DNA of 64,000 bases, from positions 1,364,001 to 1,428,000 of the forward strand of contig CBDFIU010000004.1 in the NCBI GenBank assembly GCA_965248235.1, read 5' to 3'. Position numbers and translations under genes: made by a program. Source of the DNA: UBA6623 sp965248235. GTDB lineage: Bacteria; Acidobacteriota; Terriglobia; Bryobacterales; UBA6623. The notes under the pieces are model-generated. The model had not been told where the DNA came from and searched no databases. It was given only the letters and a program-made list of their open reading frames with translations. This document shows, in pieces, positions 18,894 through 29,175 of this stretch (positions are counted from its first letter, which is position 1; each line of letters starts with the position of its first letter).

Positions 18894-19247
18894 TTCGCCT
18901 CCCATCCAAACCAACAAAGTTCAACCTTACAGCCCTCGAAAAGTCACGACCGCCCGCGCCGGCATCTCCAACGTGAGCGGTTCTCCGTCCTCCACCTTCA
19001 CCGCTGGGGCCTCTTTTGAAACCTTGGTGTTCTTTGGTTACATCTCGAATCGTCAGCCGTAGGAGAATCATAACACTGCTTGACAACCGAACATCGTGCG
19101 ATGTACACTAGACTACGCGATGCTCAGCTAAAGAGTTAGCTGGCGTCGTTGAGGGAAAAAGTCAACGCAACAGGTCCCGACCGGCTTGTTCCGGTGTTTC
19201 GGTCTTTAACCCGGTTTGGCTTGCCTTGATTCGAGCGGGAGGATTAC
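18894..19247. other. Divergent intergenic region upstream of the TonB receptor gene
   Basis: About 350 bp between the arabinofuranosidase start and the receptor start. It contains the promoter annotated at 19080-19109. No gene is supported in it. Confidence 0.5.
19080..19109 (+). promoter_or_regulatory. Sigma-70-like promoter for the TonB receptor gene
   Basis: TTGACA at 19080-19085 matches the -35 consensus exactly. TACACT at 19104-19109 is a good -10 box, with an 18 bp spacer. It points to the receptor gene at 19248, leaving a leader of about 130 bp. A strong ribosome site, GGGAGGA, precedes the ATG. Confidence 0.55.
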
Positions 19248-22200
19248 ATGTCGAACAGCAACGTAGTTCAAGCGGCGGCAAGAATTGCCGTGCTCGCTTT
19301 CATTGCCCTGGCTCTTGTGCCCGCGTCGGTTTGGGCGCAGGGTCGTGGTGTAGTGAACGGTACCGTCAGTGACCCGAGCGAGGCCTCGGTACCCGACGCA
19401 GAGGTCATTTTGTCAAGCCTGGCGACCGGCATTGAAAGGACGTTCGTCACCAGCGCCGATGGATTCTATGCCTTCCCGGACGCTTTACCAGGCAACTACT
19501 CCGTGACGGTAAGCGCCACGGGATTCCGAACCGCCCAGACTCAGGTTTCGGTGCGGGTCAACCAGTCGGTGCGCGCCGACTTGCAACTCGAGTTGGGCGC
19601 TACCACGGAAACGGTTACGGTATCGGCCACCACGGCTCAAATCAACTTCCAGGACGCCACACAGCAGGGGGGGATAGCCCCAGAAGTGCTGCAGGATTTG
19701 CCGCTGCTGCTCGGCGGCGGGCCCCGCAGGGCCTCGGACTTCGTCTTGTTGGTTCCCGGCGCCAGCACCGGAGGCACGGACGACGGTTTCACAGCGCGCT
19801 TCAATGGCGGTTTGCAGGCGGCCGACGAGGCGTTGATGGACGGCATCAGCATGATCCAGGGCACGATTGCTAACAACGGCATGATCGCCTTTGAAGACTT
19901 CGCTGTCAGCCCGGAAATGGTTTCCGAAATCAAGGTACTGACCTCGAACTACGAGCCGCAATATGGCTCCACCAACTCAGCCGTGATTCAGGCTCAAAGC
20001 AAGTCGGGCACAAACGAATACCACGGAGGCCTCTTCTGGTATCACTTCAACACGGCGCTGAACGCGCGCCAATACGGCTCTGACGAAAAGGGCAAGGACA
20101 TTGAAAACAACTGGGGAGGCGCTCTGGGCGGTCCGGTTCCCGGACTCGGGAAGAAAACCTTCTTCTATTACCTCAACGAGCAATTTCGGATTCGAGGCGG
20201 TGCATTCCGGCCGACGGTTTCGATCCCGTCTCTCAAGCAGCGCCAGGGCGATTTCAGCGATTGGACGGACGGCGTAGGGAACATCATTCCGATCTTCGAT
20301 CCATTGACCACCCGGACGCTCCCGGATGGCACGATTTCTCGCGATCAGTTCGCGCACATGGGCGTTCCCAACGTAATCAGTCCGAACCGGATCCAGAACT
20401 CATTGGCCCACGAGTGGTTCCAGCATCTGCCGACTCCTACCAACAATCAGCCCATAAACAACTTTTTGGCGGCGGGGTTCCCGCTGGATTCCAGCGAAAC
20501 GAATCTGGCGACGGGGATGCAGATGTTCAAGCTCGACCATTATCAGGGTGACAATGATCATTTTGCATTGATGATCCGGCCTCAAAGACACCCCACTTTT
20601 GAGCCTCCGTGCGAGCTGCCGAGGATCATTTGCGGCCGAGGCTGGACGCCGCCCGAGTTCCTCGAAAGGGATCTCTGGCGCGCTAATTGGGACCACACCT
20701 TCAGCCCCACGTTGATTAACGCCTTCAACTGGGGGATCCTGCATTGGTACCTCGCCGATGAAGCCGTGAATGCGCAGTTCGTGGATGAGCTTCCAAAGAT
20801 TCCAGGGGTTGAGCACAATATTCCACCCGACATCAACTTCTCTGACGGCTTCTTCAGTTTAGGTTCCGGCTCCGGCGAGGCTAGGGGCAACCAGCATAAA
20901 ACGCAGAACTTCATCTTCACCAACTTGACGACCTGGGTCAAAGGCAAACACACGATCAAGTTTGGAGGAGAGTACCGCTTCCTCCAGGAAATCGCACCCG
21001 AGAGGGGGAACCTCAATGGAACTTTCAGCTTCTCTCGCGGCGCCACGGGCCTGCTGGATGTCACAAGCGGAAGCCCGATCGCCAGCTTCTTGCTCGAACA
21101 GGTTGGAAGTACAAGTGCGTTCGTCAGAGGGATTGAGAGTACTAGCAAGCGGCAGGACGCCTACATTGTGCATCTGGGCGACACGTGGAGGGCTACTCCC
21201 AAGCTAACGCTCAGCCTGGGAGTCCGTTGGGATATGCACCGCCCGAGTTGGACAACAACAAACGAGAATTCGTTCTTCGACCCGCACAAGCCGAACCCGG
21301 CTGCCGGCGGGCGGCCCGGTGCTATGGCCTTCGCCGGCACCGAATGGGGCGAGGCGAGCTTCGGAAAGCGTTATCCAGAGGATGTCTTCAAGAAGGCATT
21401 CTCTCCCCGGTTTGGTATCGCCTACACCGTCAACCCCACAACTGTCGTTCGTGCGGGCTACGGCATCTACTTTTCCCAGGCTTACTATGGCGGCTGGGGC
21501 GGCGGCATCTCGACGGCCGGATTCTCGGCGAGGCCGAGCTTTGGGAGCACACTGGGCGGGCTGGAACCGGCCATGATCCTGAGCCAGGGGTTCCCCCAGG
21601 ACTTCGTGCGTCCGCCGTTTATCGATGCGGGCGGCCGGAACGGTCAAGGGATTCTGTACCGCGACTTTAGAGGAAACCGTCTGCCCTACGCGCAACAGTG
21701 GAACTTGACAGTCGAGCGGCAGTTAAACTCAGACACCTCGCTTAGTGTCGCTTATGTTGCCAATCAGGGGACGCGGCTCCCCTCCGCGATCGCCCCAATC
21801 AACACGCTTGACCCACAGTTCCTTTCGATGGGCAATCAGCTCTTCGATGAGTTTCAACCGGGCCAGGCGTCCCTACACGGCGTCCCCCTGCCCTACGATG
21901 GCTGGGTCGGGCAAATGAGGGGTTGCGCTCCGTCGGTCGCGCAAGCCCTGATACCCTATCCCCAATTCTGCGGCGGAATGCAATCGGGAAACGAGTACGC
22001 CGGCACTTCGGCTTACCACTCGATGCAGCTCAAGTTGGAGAAGAGCTTCGCGGAGGGTACCTTCCTCTTACTCTCCTATACGATCTCGAAGAACCTGTCC
22101 ACCAGCTACCACGGCCACGAAGGAAACACCACTTGGACCGGCGTGTCGGGAGTGTTCTCGCCGTTCGATCGCCACCGGGCCAAGTCTCTGTCGCACGACG

Positions 22201-22796
22201 ACGTTCCGCATTTGCTTTCGGTGGCCTTTGTCTACGAGTTGCCTTTTGGGCGCGGGAAACGATTTGGCAGCGACAGTGGGCCCCTCGACAGGGTCATTGG
22301 CGGTTGGCAGGTCAGCGGCACGTTCCGGACGTCTTCGGGTCTGCCGGCGTTTTTCCGCTCCGGCCAGTGCAACGTGCCCGGGCAACTTCGCGCGGCTTGC
22401 ATCCCGGCGCTGAGGGAAGGGGCCAACCCCTTCGCCACCGGCAAGGACGGTTTTGACCCCGGCGCGGGTAAGCCGTTGTTCAACAGAGACGCGTTCGAAT
22501 CCGTCGAGTCGTTCAACTTCTATACCGGCGCCGGGCCCCGCGTCAGCAACGTCAGGATGTTGGGTTTCAGCAACACGAATCTGACGCTCATCAAGAACAC
22601 CCGAATCAGGGAGAACGTGAACTTCCAGATTCAGGCGGGGTTCTTCAACCTCTTTAACCAGCACCATTTCACTGCCAGCGGCCAGTTTGGCTCGATGGCT
22701 TTTGGCAATAACCTCTCCGCCCCGAACTTTGGCTTATGGAACGGCGCGGTCACCAAGCCCCGCGCGATCCAAATCGGCGCGAGATTGGAGTTTTAG
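19248..22796 (+). CDS. TonB-dependent receptor, Oar-like, with carboxypeptidase-regulatory domain
   Basis: A 1182-residue outer-membrane protein. The signal peptide (about residues 1-31) ends in SVWAQG. A carboxypeptidase D regulatory-like beta domain follows (GRGVVNGTVSDPSEASVPDA to ADLQLELGATTETVTVSA), then a plug region and a large barrel ending in the aromatic C-terminus IQIGARLEF. This layout is the large Oar-like family that is expanded in acidobacteria and often imports plant polymer-derived ligands. Its position next to an arabinofuranosidase gene would fit carbohydrate uptake, which is inference. It appears intact. Confidence 0.9.
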   Translation: MSNSNVVQAAARIAVLAFIALALVPASVWAQGRGVVNGTVSDPSEASVPDAEVILSSLATGIERTFVTSADGFYAFPDALPGNYSVTVSATGFRTAQTQVSVRVNQSVRADLQLELGATTETVTVSATTAQINFQDATQQGGIAPEVLQDLPLLLGGGPRRASDFVLLVPGASTGGTDDGFTARFNGGLQAADEALMDGISMIQGTIANNGMIAFEDFAVSPEMVSEIKVLTSNYEPQYGSTNSAVIQAQSKSGTNEYHGGLFWYHFNTALNARQYGSDEKGKDIENNWGGALGGPVPGLGKKTFFYYLNEQFRIRGGAFRPTVSIPSLKQRQGDFSDWTDGVGNIIPIFDPLTTRTLPDGTISRDQFAHMGVPNVISPNRIQNSLAHEWFQHLPTPTNNQPINNFLAAGFPLDSSETNLATGMQMFKLDHYQGDNDHFALMIRPQRHPTFEPPCELPRIICGRGWTPPEFLERDLWRANWDHTFSPTLINAFNWGILHWYLADEAVNAQFVDELPKIPGVEHNIPPDINFSDGFFSLGSGSGEARGNQHKTQNFIFTNLTTWVKGKHTIKFGGEYRFLQEIAPERGNLNGTFSFSRGATGLLDVTSGSPIASFLLEQVGSTSAFVRGIESTSKRQDAYIVHLGDTWRATPKLTLSLGVRWDMHRPSWTTTNENSFFDPHKPNPAAGGRPGAMAFAGTEWGEASFGKRYPEDVFKKAFSPRFGIAYTVNPTTVVRAGYGIYFSQAYYGGWGGGISTAGFSARPSFGSTLGGLEPAMILSQGFPQDFVRPPFIDAGGRNGQGILYRDFRGNRLPYAQQWNLTVERQLNSDTSLSVAYVANQGTRLPSAIAPINTLDPQFLSMGNQLFDEFQPGQASLHGVPLPYDGWVGQMRGCAPSVAQALIPYPQFCGGMQSGNEYAGTSAYHSMQLKLEKSFAEGTFLLLSYTISKNLSTSYHGHEGNTTWTGVSGVFSPFDRHRAKSLSHDDVPHLLSVAFVYELPFGRGKRFGSDSGPLDRVIGGWQVSGTFRTSSGLPAFFRSGQCNVPGQLRAACIPALREGANPFATGKDGFDPGAGKPLFNRDAFESVESFNFYTGAGPRVSNVRMLGFSNTNLTLIKNTRIRENVNFQIQAGFFNLFNQHHFTASGQFGSMAFGNNLSAPNFGLWNGAVTKPRAIQIGARLEF

Positions 22797-22826
22797 CAAG
22801 ACCCGCAACGGGTTCTTATTCTTAGG

Positions 22827-22862
22827 AGGGGCGCCGTCCCGAGGAATCGGGGCGGCGCTCCT
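22827..22862 (+). terminator. Stem-loop between receptor and TPR genes, terminator-like
   Basis: A 15 bp stem (22827-22841 pairing with 22848-22862, two G-U pairs) with a 6 base loop lies 30 bp after the receptor stop. It is GC-rich and could end transcription from either convergent gene. No U-tract follows, so termination is likely but not certain. Confidence 0.5.
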
Positions 22863-22924
22863 GGTATTGTGTATTTCGGCCGTCAGCCGGCGAGAAACGC
22901 GGGCTAAGGTCGGACCGCCAATCG

Positions 22925-24478
22925 TCACTCCGGGGGACGCACTTCCACGCGCCGCAAAAGCAACTGCGCCTGTTCCGACCGGACCTCCTTGATCCGGTCG
23001 AATTTCTTGCGCTGAGCTTCGGCCCGGTCATCCTTCGTCCGCTGATAATAGACAAGCAGATTGAGGTTGGGCCGGTACCCATCCGGGGCCAGCTCGACGG
23101 CGTGGTGGACTGCCTCGCCGGCCGGCTTGAATTTCTTGAGCCGAGTGTAGACAAGGCCCAGGTCGGCATGTGCTTCGGCGTAGGCGGAGTTCGCCTCGAT
23201 CGCTTTGCGGAAGTAGTCCGCGGCTGCTGCGTTGTCGTGCGCCTGCATGGCGATCCGGCCTAGGTAGTAGTTGGCCCCCGCGGCGGTTTCGGTGCGCCCC
23301 GCCGCCTTTTCCAGCTCCTCCCTCGCTCGGTTGGGTCGGCGGTTGTGGTAATAGGCCAGGCCCATGCCGAAGTGCCCGCGGGGATCATCGGGCCGCAGCG
23401 CTCGAAACTTCCCGAAGTAATCGATCGAAGCGCTCGCGTCTTTGTCCGTCAACAGCACGGCTCCCAGCGCATAGTTGTAGTAGGGCCTGTCCGGCGCCAG
23501 GTTCACCGCCTTCCGCAAAGAGTCCTTGGCTTCCAAAGGCAAGTCCATTTCCACGCAAACCATCCCGAAGAAAAAATGGATTCCGGCGTCGTCGGGCTGG
23601 AGGTCACGAGCGTGAGCCAGGTAGCCAAGCGCACCTTCATAGTCCTGCTGGTCATGGGCGATTTGAGCCAGCTCGATCAATAGACCCGTCTCCTTCGGAC
23701 GCTCGCGAAAAGCCCGCTCCAGTGTCGAGCGGGCTCGAGTCAAATTTCCTTGCTTCCTTTGGAGAAGACCTAGACGATACAGGGCGGCAGGGGAGGCCTT
23801 GTTCCGCCGGGCGAGACTATCGAGAAGCAACACCGCGAGATCCGTCCGCGACTTTGATTCCAACACCGGCAAGATGGGGAGCACATCGAGTTCCGACAGC
23901 TCGGGCATCGCCGCCAATTGCCGCGCCGCCTTCTCCGCCTCTTCGAGATTGCCGACGCCCGTCAAAGCCCCACACCGAACCGCGACAACCATGGCACGCT
24001 CCTGCGCCTCGCCCGGAAGCCTGGCAATGTGCTCCAGGGCGCCCTGGAATTCGTCGTTTCGGAGCATCAACGCGGCCGTTTGGTAGAGGGCCTGCTCGTT
24101 GTGGGGAGCGAACCGCAGCAACTCTTGGTAGGTTTCCAGAGCCTTGTCGGTCGCGGTAGGGTCGGCACCCGATCTTTCTTGATAGAGTCGGCCGAGATTG
24201 AGATAGGCGCCGATGAATTCGGGCGCCAAGGCGATAGCGCTTCGAAACGCTTTCTCCGCGGACTCAGATTCACCCCGCCCGGCGTCGATCACTCCCTGGA
24301 AGTTGTGGAGCCGTGGATCTTTCGGGAACTCCGTGAGCGCGCCGTCGAGAAGCTCAGCCGCTTCGGCGAGCCGGTTTGCCTGGATCATCTCGGCGACGCG
24401 AGGCAACAGCGTCTCGAGGCTCGTGGCGCCGCAAAGCACCGCCGTCCCTAGGAGTGCCGAAAACAGGAAACGTGCCAT
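22925..24478 (-). CDS. Exported TPR protein
   Basis: A 517-residue protein from ATG 24478 with a short signal peptide (MARFLFSALLGTAVLCGATS). More than ten TPR units fill residues 25-490, such as AYLNLGRLYQERSGADPTAT, AAGANYYLGRIAMQAHDNAA and AEAHADLGLVYTRLKKFKPA. The C-terminus is basic and charged. It lies between the TonB receptor (convergent) and the DUF1501/PSD1 pair (same strand), a common association with UnbV/TPR proteins in acidobacteria. The longer open frame to 24580 lacks a signal peptide. Confidence 0.8.
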   Translation of the reverse strand: MARFLFSALLGTAVLCGATSLETLLPRVAEMIQANRLAEAAELLDGALTEFPKDPRLHNFQGVIDAGRGESESAEKAFRSAIALAPEFIGAYLNLGRLYQERSGADPTATDKALETYQELLRFAPHNEQALYQTAALMLRNDEFQGALEHIARLPGEAQERAMVVAVRCGALTGVGNLEEAEKAARQLAAMPELSELDVLPILPVLESKSRTDLAVLLLDSLARRNKASPAALYRLGLLQRKQGNLTRARSTLERAFRERPKETGLLIELAQIAHDQQDYEGALGYLAHARDLQPDDAGIHFFFGMVCVEMDLPLEAKDSLRKAVNLAPDRPYYNYALGAVLLTDKDASASIDYFGKFRALRPDDPRGHFGMGLAYYHNRRPNRAREELEKAAGRTETAAGANYYLGRIAMQAHDNAAAADYFRKAIEANSAYAEAHADLGLVYTRLKKFKPAGEAVHHAVELAPDGYRPNLNLLVYYQRTKDDRAEAQRKKFDRIKEVRSEQAQLLLRRVEVRPPE

Positions 24479-24748
24479 GGCGAGGAGGCGCCGGTCCCGC
24501 CGCTGCACAAGACCGGAACCCAGTCCTTGCCGCTGCGCGGGCCCCGCTTGCTCCCGTCCTGCTGTCACTTCCGCAGACACAGTATCTTGCCGTTTCTGAC
24601 CGTACCATCAAAGCCCAACGCCTGCAAGATCGTGAGGCATGCTCAATCGGACATGCGCGGGGAACGGGTGGCGGAGAGTGGGCGGCTTGGCGGTGTGGGC
24701 AATGAATCGATCGCTCACCGCGCGACCATTCCGGCGATTCAGCCTCTA

Positions 24749-26236
24749 TCAAGCGATCAGCTCTTGGATCACGCGCGCCGGGAACTGATCCGTCAGCCGT
24801 TCGCCGAGGCCGTGCCGAGTGTAGACCAAGTCGCGGAAGTTCATCCCCAAAAGATTCAGGATCGTGGCGTGGAAGTCGTGCACACTGACGGGGTTTTCCA
24901 CGGCGTGGTTGCCCAACTCATCGGTAGCACCGTAAACGGTGCCGCCCTTGACTCCGCCGCCCGCCATCCACAGAGTGAATCCGTTGGGGCCGTGATCCCG
25001 CCCCAGCGCGGCCGTGTCGTTGGGGTCGCCTTGACCCAACGGCAGCCGACCGAATTCGCCGCCCCAAATCACCAGCGTGTCGTCGAGCAGGCCGCGCTGC
25101 CTGAGATCCTTCAACAGCGCCGCGGCGGGCTTGTCGGTCTTCCCGCAACTGTAGCGCAGGCCTTCGTCGAGCTTGGTGTGAGTGTCCCAGATCTGATTCT
25201 CGATGTAAAGCTGGACGAAGCGAACGCCGCGCTCGACAAGCCGCCGAGCCATCAGACAACGCGTGCCGTACGATCGGCTGACGTCGTCATTGAGACCGTA
25301 CAGATCCTTCGTCTTTTCGTCTTCCTGGGACAAATCCAAGGCGTCGTTCGCCGCCAACTGCATTCGCGCCGCCAACTCGTAGCTCGATATGCGCGCCGGC
25401 AGATCGGGCTCATGGGGACGCATTTCCAAGTGCGTCCGGTCGAGCCGCCGCAACAGACGCCGCTCGACATCGAGAACCGCGTCGGGCCACTCCGGACGCG
25501 GCTGGAGATTCAGGACCGGCGAGCCCTCCGAGCGAAATCGAGTTCCTTGGTAGATCGGCGGCAGAAAAGCCGACTGCCAGTTCTTGATTCCCGAAATCGG
25601 CATGCCCTTGGGGTCATCCAATACGACGTAGGCGGGCAGGTTTTGATTCTCGGAACCGAGACCGTAGGCAACCCAGGAGCCAATCGTGGGTCGCGTGCCG
25701 AGTGGCCTGCCGCCGTGAATCATGCTGAGCGCCGGCTCGTGATTCGGTGTTTCGGTAAACATCGACCGAATCATCGCGATGTCGTCCGCGCACTCACTCA
25801 TATGCGGCAGCAACTCCGAGAACTCGAGCCCCGACTCCCCGTGTTTCGAAAACTTGTAGGGAGAGGGCAAAATACCCGCGTTCTGCAGCGGGCTGACCAC
25901 CGCGGCCGTCAGGTCACGACTCGGTCTCTTGCCCACGTATTTCGTCAAGTCCGGCTTCGGGTCAAACAGGTCGACCTGGCTCGGACCGCCGTGCATAAAC
26001 AGCTGAATCACCGCCTTGGCCTTGGGCTCGAAATGAGGGGCTTTCGGAATCAGGTCGAAAACAGGCGGTTCCGCGTGGGCCGCAAGCGCGGGGTTGGCGG
26101 AGAACAAGTCGGACCCCAACAAGTACGCCAGCCCGGCCCCGTGCAGACCGTCGCTGATGCGGGAGAAGAAATCGCGGCGCGAAAGCGCCCTTCGCTTGCG
26201 TTCCAGGTCGGATTCAGTTGTGTTCATTCGCAACAT
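24749..26236 (-). CDS. DUF1501 family protein, twin-arginine exported
   Basis: A 495-residue protein with SRRDFFSRISDGLHGAGLAY as a twin-arginine signal. Family features include AVIQLFMHGGPSQVDLFDPK, VIWGGEFGRLPLGQG and GRDHGPNGFTLWMAGGGVKG, in which the Glu/His/Asp residues resemble alkaline-phosphatase superfamily metal sites (sulfatase-like). Its gene is 9 bp after the PSD1 gene on the same strand, the usual order of this pair in planctomycetes, verrucomicrobia and acidobacteria. The pair is thought to act on complex polysaccharides at the cell surface, but the reaction is not established. Confidence 0.88.
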   Translation of the reverse strand: MLRMNTTESDLERKRRALSRRDFFSRISDGLHGAGLAYLLGSDLFSANPALAAHAEPPVFDLIPKAPHFEPKAKAVIQLFMHGGPSQVDLFDPKPDLTKYVGKRPSRDLTAAVVSPLQNAGILPSPYKFSKHGESGLEFSELLPHMSECADDIAMIRSMFTETPNHEPALSMIHGGRPLGTRPTIGSWVAYGLGSENQNLPAYVVLDDPKGMPISGIKNWQSAFLPPIYQGTRFRSEGSPVLNLQPRPEWPDAVLDVERRLLRRLDRTHLEMRPHEPDLPARISSYELAARMQLAANDALDLSQEDEKTKDLYGLNDDVSRSYGTRCLMARRLVERGVRFVQLYIENQIWDTHTKLDEGLRYSCGKTDKPAAALLKDLRQRGLLDDTLVIWGGEFGRLPLGQGDPNDTAALGRDHGPNGFTLWMAGGGVKGGTVYGATDELGNHAVENPVSVHDFHATILNLLGMNFRDLVYTRHGLGERLTDQFPARVIQELIA

Positions 26237-26245
26237 AAGCGCGCC

Positions 26246-29149
26246 TTAGTCAATAAAAGCAAACTCCGCTGAATTCAGAAGCGTGTGGCACAGGTTCGCC
26301 AACGCCAACCAGCGAGCGGTTGATTCGATCGGCGCGTCCCGCCGGTCGTTCTTGAGCCGCTCGGGCCAATGGCGCCGCAGCTCGCCAAGCGCCGCCAAGG
26401 ACTCGCGCATCTCGAATTCCGTCGGAGAACGCGACAGGGTCCCCATAAAGACCGCTTTGACCTGTGCCTGTCGGCCGCCGCCCACGTCATCGATAATCCT
26501 ACCGGCCATGTAGCGCGACAGTTCCCACATGCTGTCGCTATTCATCAACTGCAACGCCTGTGTCGGGACGTTGGAGCGGCCGCGCTCAATGCAGTTCGGC
26601 ATCATTTGCGGAAAGTCAAACGCGTCCAGCAACGTAATCGGCGTGTGCGGCTTTTGCAGAGTGTAGACAGCGCGGCGATAGCCCTCGGTCGAGCCGACGG
26701 CCTTCGACTCGCCGCCCTCGTCCACCGCCAGGTCCTCGGGCGGGCCGAAGCGCTTCGGGTCGAGCCGCCCCGTAACCTTCAAGATCGAATCGTAGAGTTG
26801 CTCGGCGTCCATCCGTCGCATCGTCATCCGAGACAGCAAGACGTTTTCGGGGTCCTGAGCCGGGTCGTGCTTTCGGGAAGCCTGACGATACGCCGCCGAC
26901 GTCATCATGAGGCGATGCATGTGCTTGACGCTCCAGCCGCCGCGAACAAACTCCGCGGCCAGCCAATCGAGCAGTTCCGGATGCGACGGCGGAGTGCCCA
27001 TGCGCCCGAAATCGCCCGCGGACGCCACGATCCCCCGCCCGAAATGGCGCATCCACACGCGGTTGACCATCACCCGGGCCGTCAGCGGGTGATTCGGATC
27101 AGTCAGCCAGCGCGCCAAGGCCAGCCTACGCCCGCTTGAGTCCGACCCGGGCCAGGGAGCAGTTACTTCATAAGGGGCGACGTGGCCCGTGAGCACCGCG
27201 GGAACTCCCGGCGCCACCGGCCGTCCCGGGTTCAGGGCGCTCCCCCGCCGCAGGATGTAACTCGTCGAGGGCTCGCCTCCCATGTCCACCATCGCCCGCA
27301 CGCCGGGCTCGGGCTTGAGCTTTTTCGAAATCTCGCGGATCTGTTTTTCGATCGGCTCGGCAATCGTCTTAAGGGCCTCGAATTCCTGCTTGAGCGCGCG
27401 CGTAGAAATAGCAAGAGTTTGCTTGAACTTCTTCGACAGATACTTCTGGATTTCCGTTCGCTCCTCTTCGGGAATCTTCGACAGTCCCCGCAGGTCTTCC
27501 CGAGCGGCTTCGGGCAAGCGGCTCAGGCGTTCCTCGAGTAGCCTGGCCCGGTAGGGAGCTTCCTTTTCCTTGAGCGACTTTTCGAGCCGCTCTTTGTCGG
27601 CTTTCAGCGGAGCGTTGAACTCCTCCAACTCTTTCTTCTCGCTCTCCAAGGCAACGGAAAGACGCCGGTCTTTCGGCTGCAGCCAATCGTAGGGATCGTA
27701 GGCCGTTTGGAGAATCGCGCCCAGCGCGTAGTAATCGCGCTGTGTAATCGGATCGTATTTGTGGTCGTGGCAGCGGGCGCAACCCATGGTGAGCCCCAAA
27801 ACACCCGACCCGAGGATCTGCACCTCGTCGGCAATGAGGTTCATGCGTTCGCCGAGAAACGCGAATCCGATTTCCCACGTCGGGTCCTCCGCCGTTCGCA
27901 GGAAACCGGTGGCCGCCAGCCGACTGACGATTTCCGGCGTCGCCTCCTTATCCTTCCAGGGCGCGAGTTCGTCGCCGGCAATCTGTTCGGTCAGGAACTC
28001 GTCGAACGGCTTGTCCTCGTTGAAGGCCCGAATCACATAGTCTCGGAAGCGCCATGAGTGCGGGCGTAACGGCGCACCTTCGCCGAAGCCCTCGGTGTCG
28101 ATGTAGCCCGCGACGTCGAGCCAATGGCGCGCCCAGCGCTCGCCGTAGTCGGGTGAACTGAGCAAGCGCTCGATCAGACGCTGGTAACGGTCCGCGGGAT
28201 CGTCTTCGATGTAGCTTTCGACCTCTCGCGGTGTCGGCGGCATCCCGGTCAGGTCAAGGTAGGCCCGCCGCAACAGCGTCGCCGGAGCCGCCTGCTCGGA
28301 ATAAGCCAACCCTTTCTCCTCAAGCTTCCGCAAAAGAAAGGCATCGATCGGATTAGTCGCCGACTCTTGATGCTTGACCCGCGGAACGTTCGGCCGCGCG
28401 GGCGGCAGGAACGCCCAATGCTTTCGATCATCTGGAGATAGGTGTCGCGCCGGATCCTCCGACGCATCTTCCTCGGGAACGGCCGGAGCCCCGGCCGCCA
28501 CCCACTTTCTCAGCGTCGCGACTTCCGCGGCGGTGGGTTTGCGGACCGCGTAAAGGTGTTGTATGTCCGCGGGCGGCATCTCGTCCGCCTCGACCTTTTG
28601 GATGATCAGGCTCTCATCGGGCTTGCCGGGCACGAGCGCCGGACCCGACTTGCCGCCTTTCAGCCGCGCCTGTTGCGTTCGAAGATCCAAGCCTCCGCGC
28701 TGCTCGCGTTTGCCGTGGCAGGCCACGCAGCGCGCTTGAAAGATCGGCAGCACATCACGCTCGGTGACAAGCTCCAAGCCCAGTCCGGCGGCCTCGCGCG
28801 CGGCGCCTTCATCGATCCATCGCCGAATCGCCTCGATTTCACTCTCGGCGAGTTTCGCGTCCCCGGGCGGCATGGTGCCGGCAACAATCCGCTCCACTAA
28901 AAGGCTCTTCGTGGAAGACCCGATTTCGATGGCGGGTCCGGAGTTCCCTCCCCTCAAGATGGCAGGCGCGGTGCGCAGGTCGAGACCTTGCTGCGGCGCG
29001 TCCGCGCCGTGGCAGACGAGGCAGTTAGCTTCCAGAATGGGCTGGATGTTTTCCGCGAAGGTGGGCAGGGTGCCGGCGGAAGCAATGGATCCACCCGCAA
29101 GGAAGAAAACACAAAGAGCGGCCAGCAGAATCATTGTTACAACGGGCAT
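26246..29149 (-). CDS. PSD1 protein: cytochrome-like, DUF1549 and DUF1553 domains
   Basis: A 967-residue exported protein. A signal peptide (MILLAALCVFFLAGGSIASA) is followed by two planctomycete-type cytochrome c segments with CLVCH and CVACH motifs. The DUF1549 domain spans roughly residues 265-470 and contains a third CXXCH (CARCHDHKYDP); a coiled middle region with many Glu/Lys follows; DUF1553 covers about residues 690-950. It forms an operon with the DUF1501 gene 9 bp downstream. Redox activity is inferred from the heme motifs. Its 5' end lies only about 25 bp from the truncated integrase reading frame on the other strand, so its promoter must overlap that remnant. Confidence 0.88.
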   Translation of the reverse strand: MPVVTMILLAALCVFFLAGGSIASAGTLPTFAENIQPILEANCLVCHGADAPQQGLDLRTAPAILRGGNSGPAIEIGSSTKSLLVERIVAGTMPPGDAKLAESEIEAIRRWIDEGAAREAAGLGLELVTERDVLPIFQARCVACHGKREQRGGLDLRTQQARLKGGKSGPALVPGKPDESLIIQKVEADEMPPADIQHLYAVRKPTAAEVATLRKWVAAGAPAVPEEDASEDPARHLSPDDRKHWAFLPPARPNVPRVKHQESATNPIDAFLLRKLEEKGLAYSEQAAPATLLRRAYLDLTGMPPTPREVESYIEDDPADRYQRLIERLLSSPDYGERWARHWLDVAGYIDTEGFGEGAPLRPHSWRFRDYVIRAFNEDKPFDEFLTEQIAGDELAPWKDKEATPEIVSRLAATGFLRTAEDPTWEIGFAFLGERMNLIADEVQILGSGVLGLTMGCARCHDHKYDPITQRDYYALGAILQTAYDPYDWLQPKDRRLSVALESEKKELEEFNAPLKADKERLEKSLKEKEAPYRARLLEERLSRLPEAAREDLRGLSKIPEEERTEIQKYLSKKFKQTLAISTRALKQEFEALKTIAEPIEKQIREISKKLKPEPGVRAMVDMGGEPSTSYILRRGSALNPGRPVAPGVPAVLTGHVAPYEVTAPWPGSDSSGRRLALARWLTDPNHPLTARVMVNRVWMRHFGRGIVASAGDFGRMGTPPSHPELLDWLAAEFVRGGWSVKHMHRLMMTSAAYRQASRKHDPAQDPENVLLSRMTMRRMDAEQLYDSILKVTGRLDPKRFGPPEDLAVDEGGESKAVGSTEGYRRAVYTLQKPHTPITLLDAFDFPQMMPNCIERGRSNVPTQALQLMNSDSMWELSRYMAGRIIDDVGGGRQAQVKAVFMGTLSRSPTEFEMRESLAALGELRRHWPERLKNDRRDAPIESTARWLALANLCHTLLNSAEFAFID

Positions 29150-29175
29150 CGTGCACCGGGAATCGAGCGGTTTGA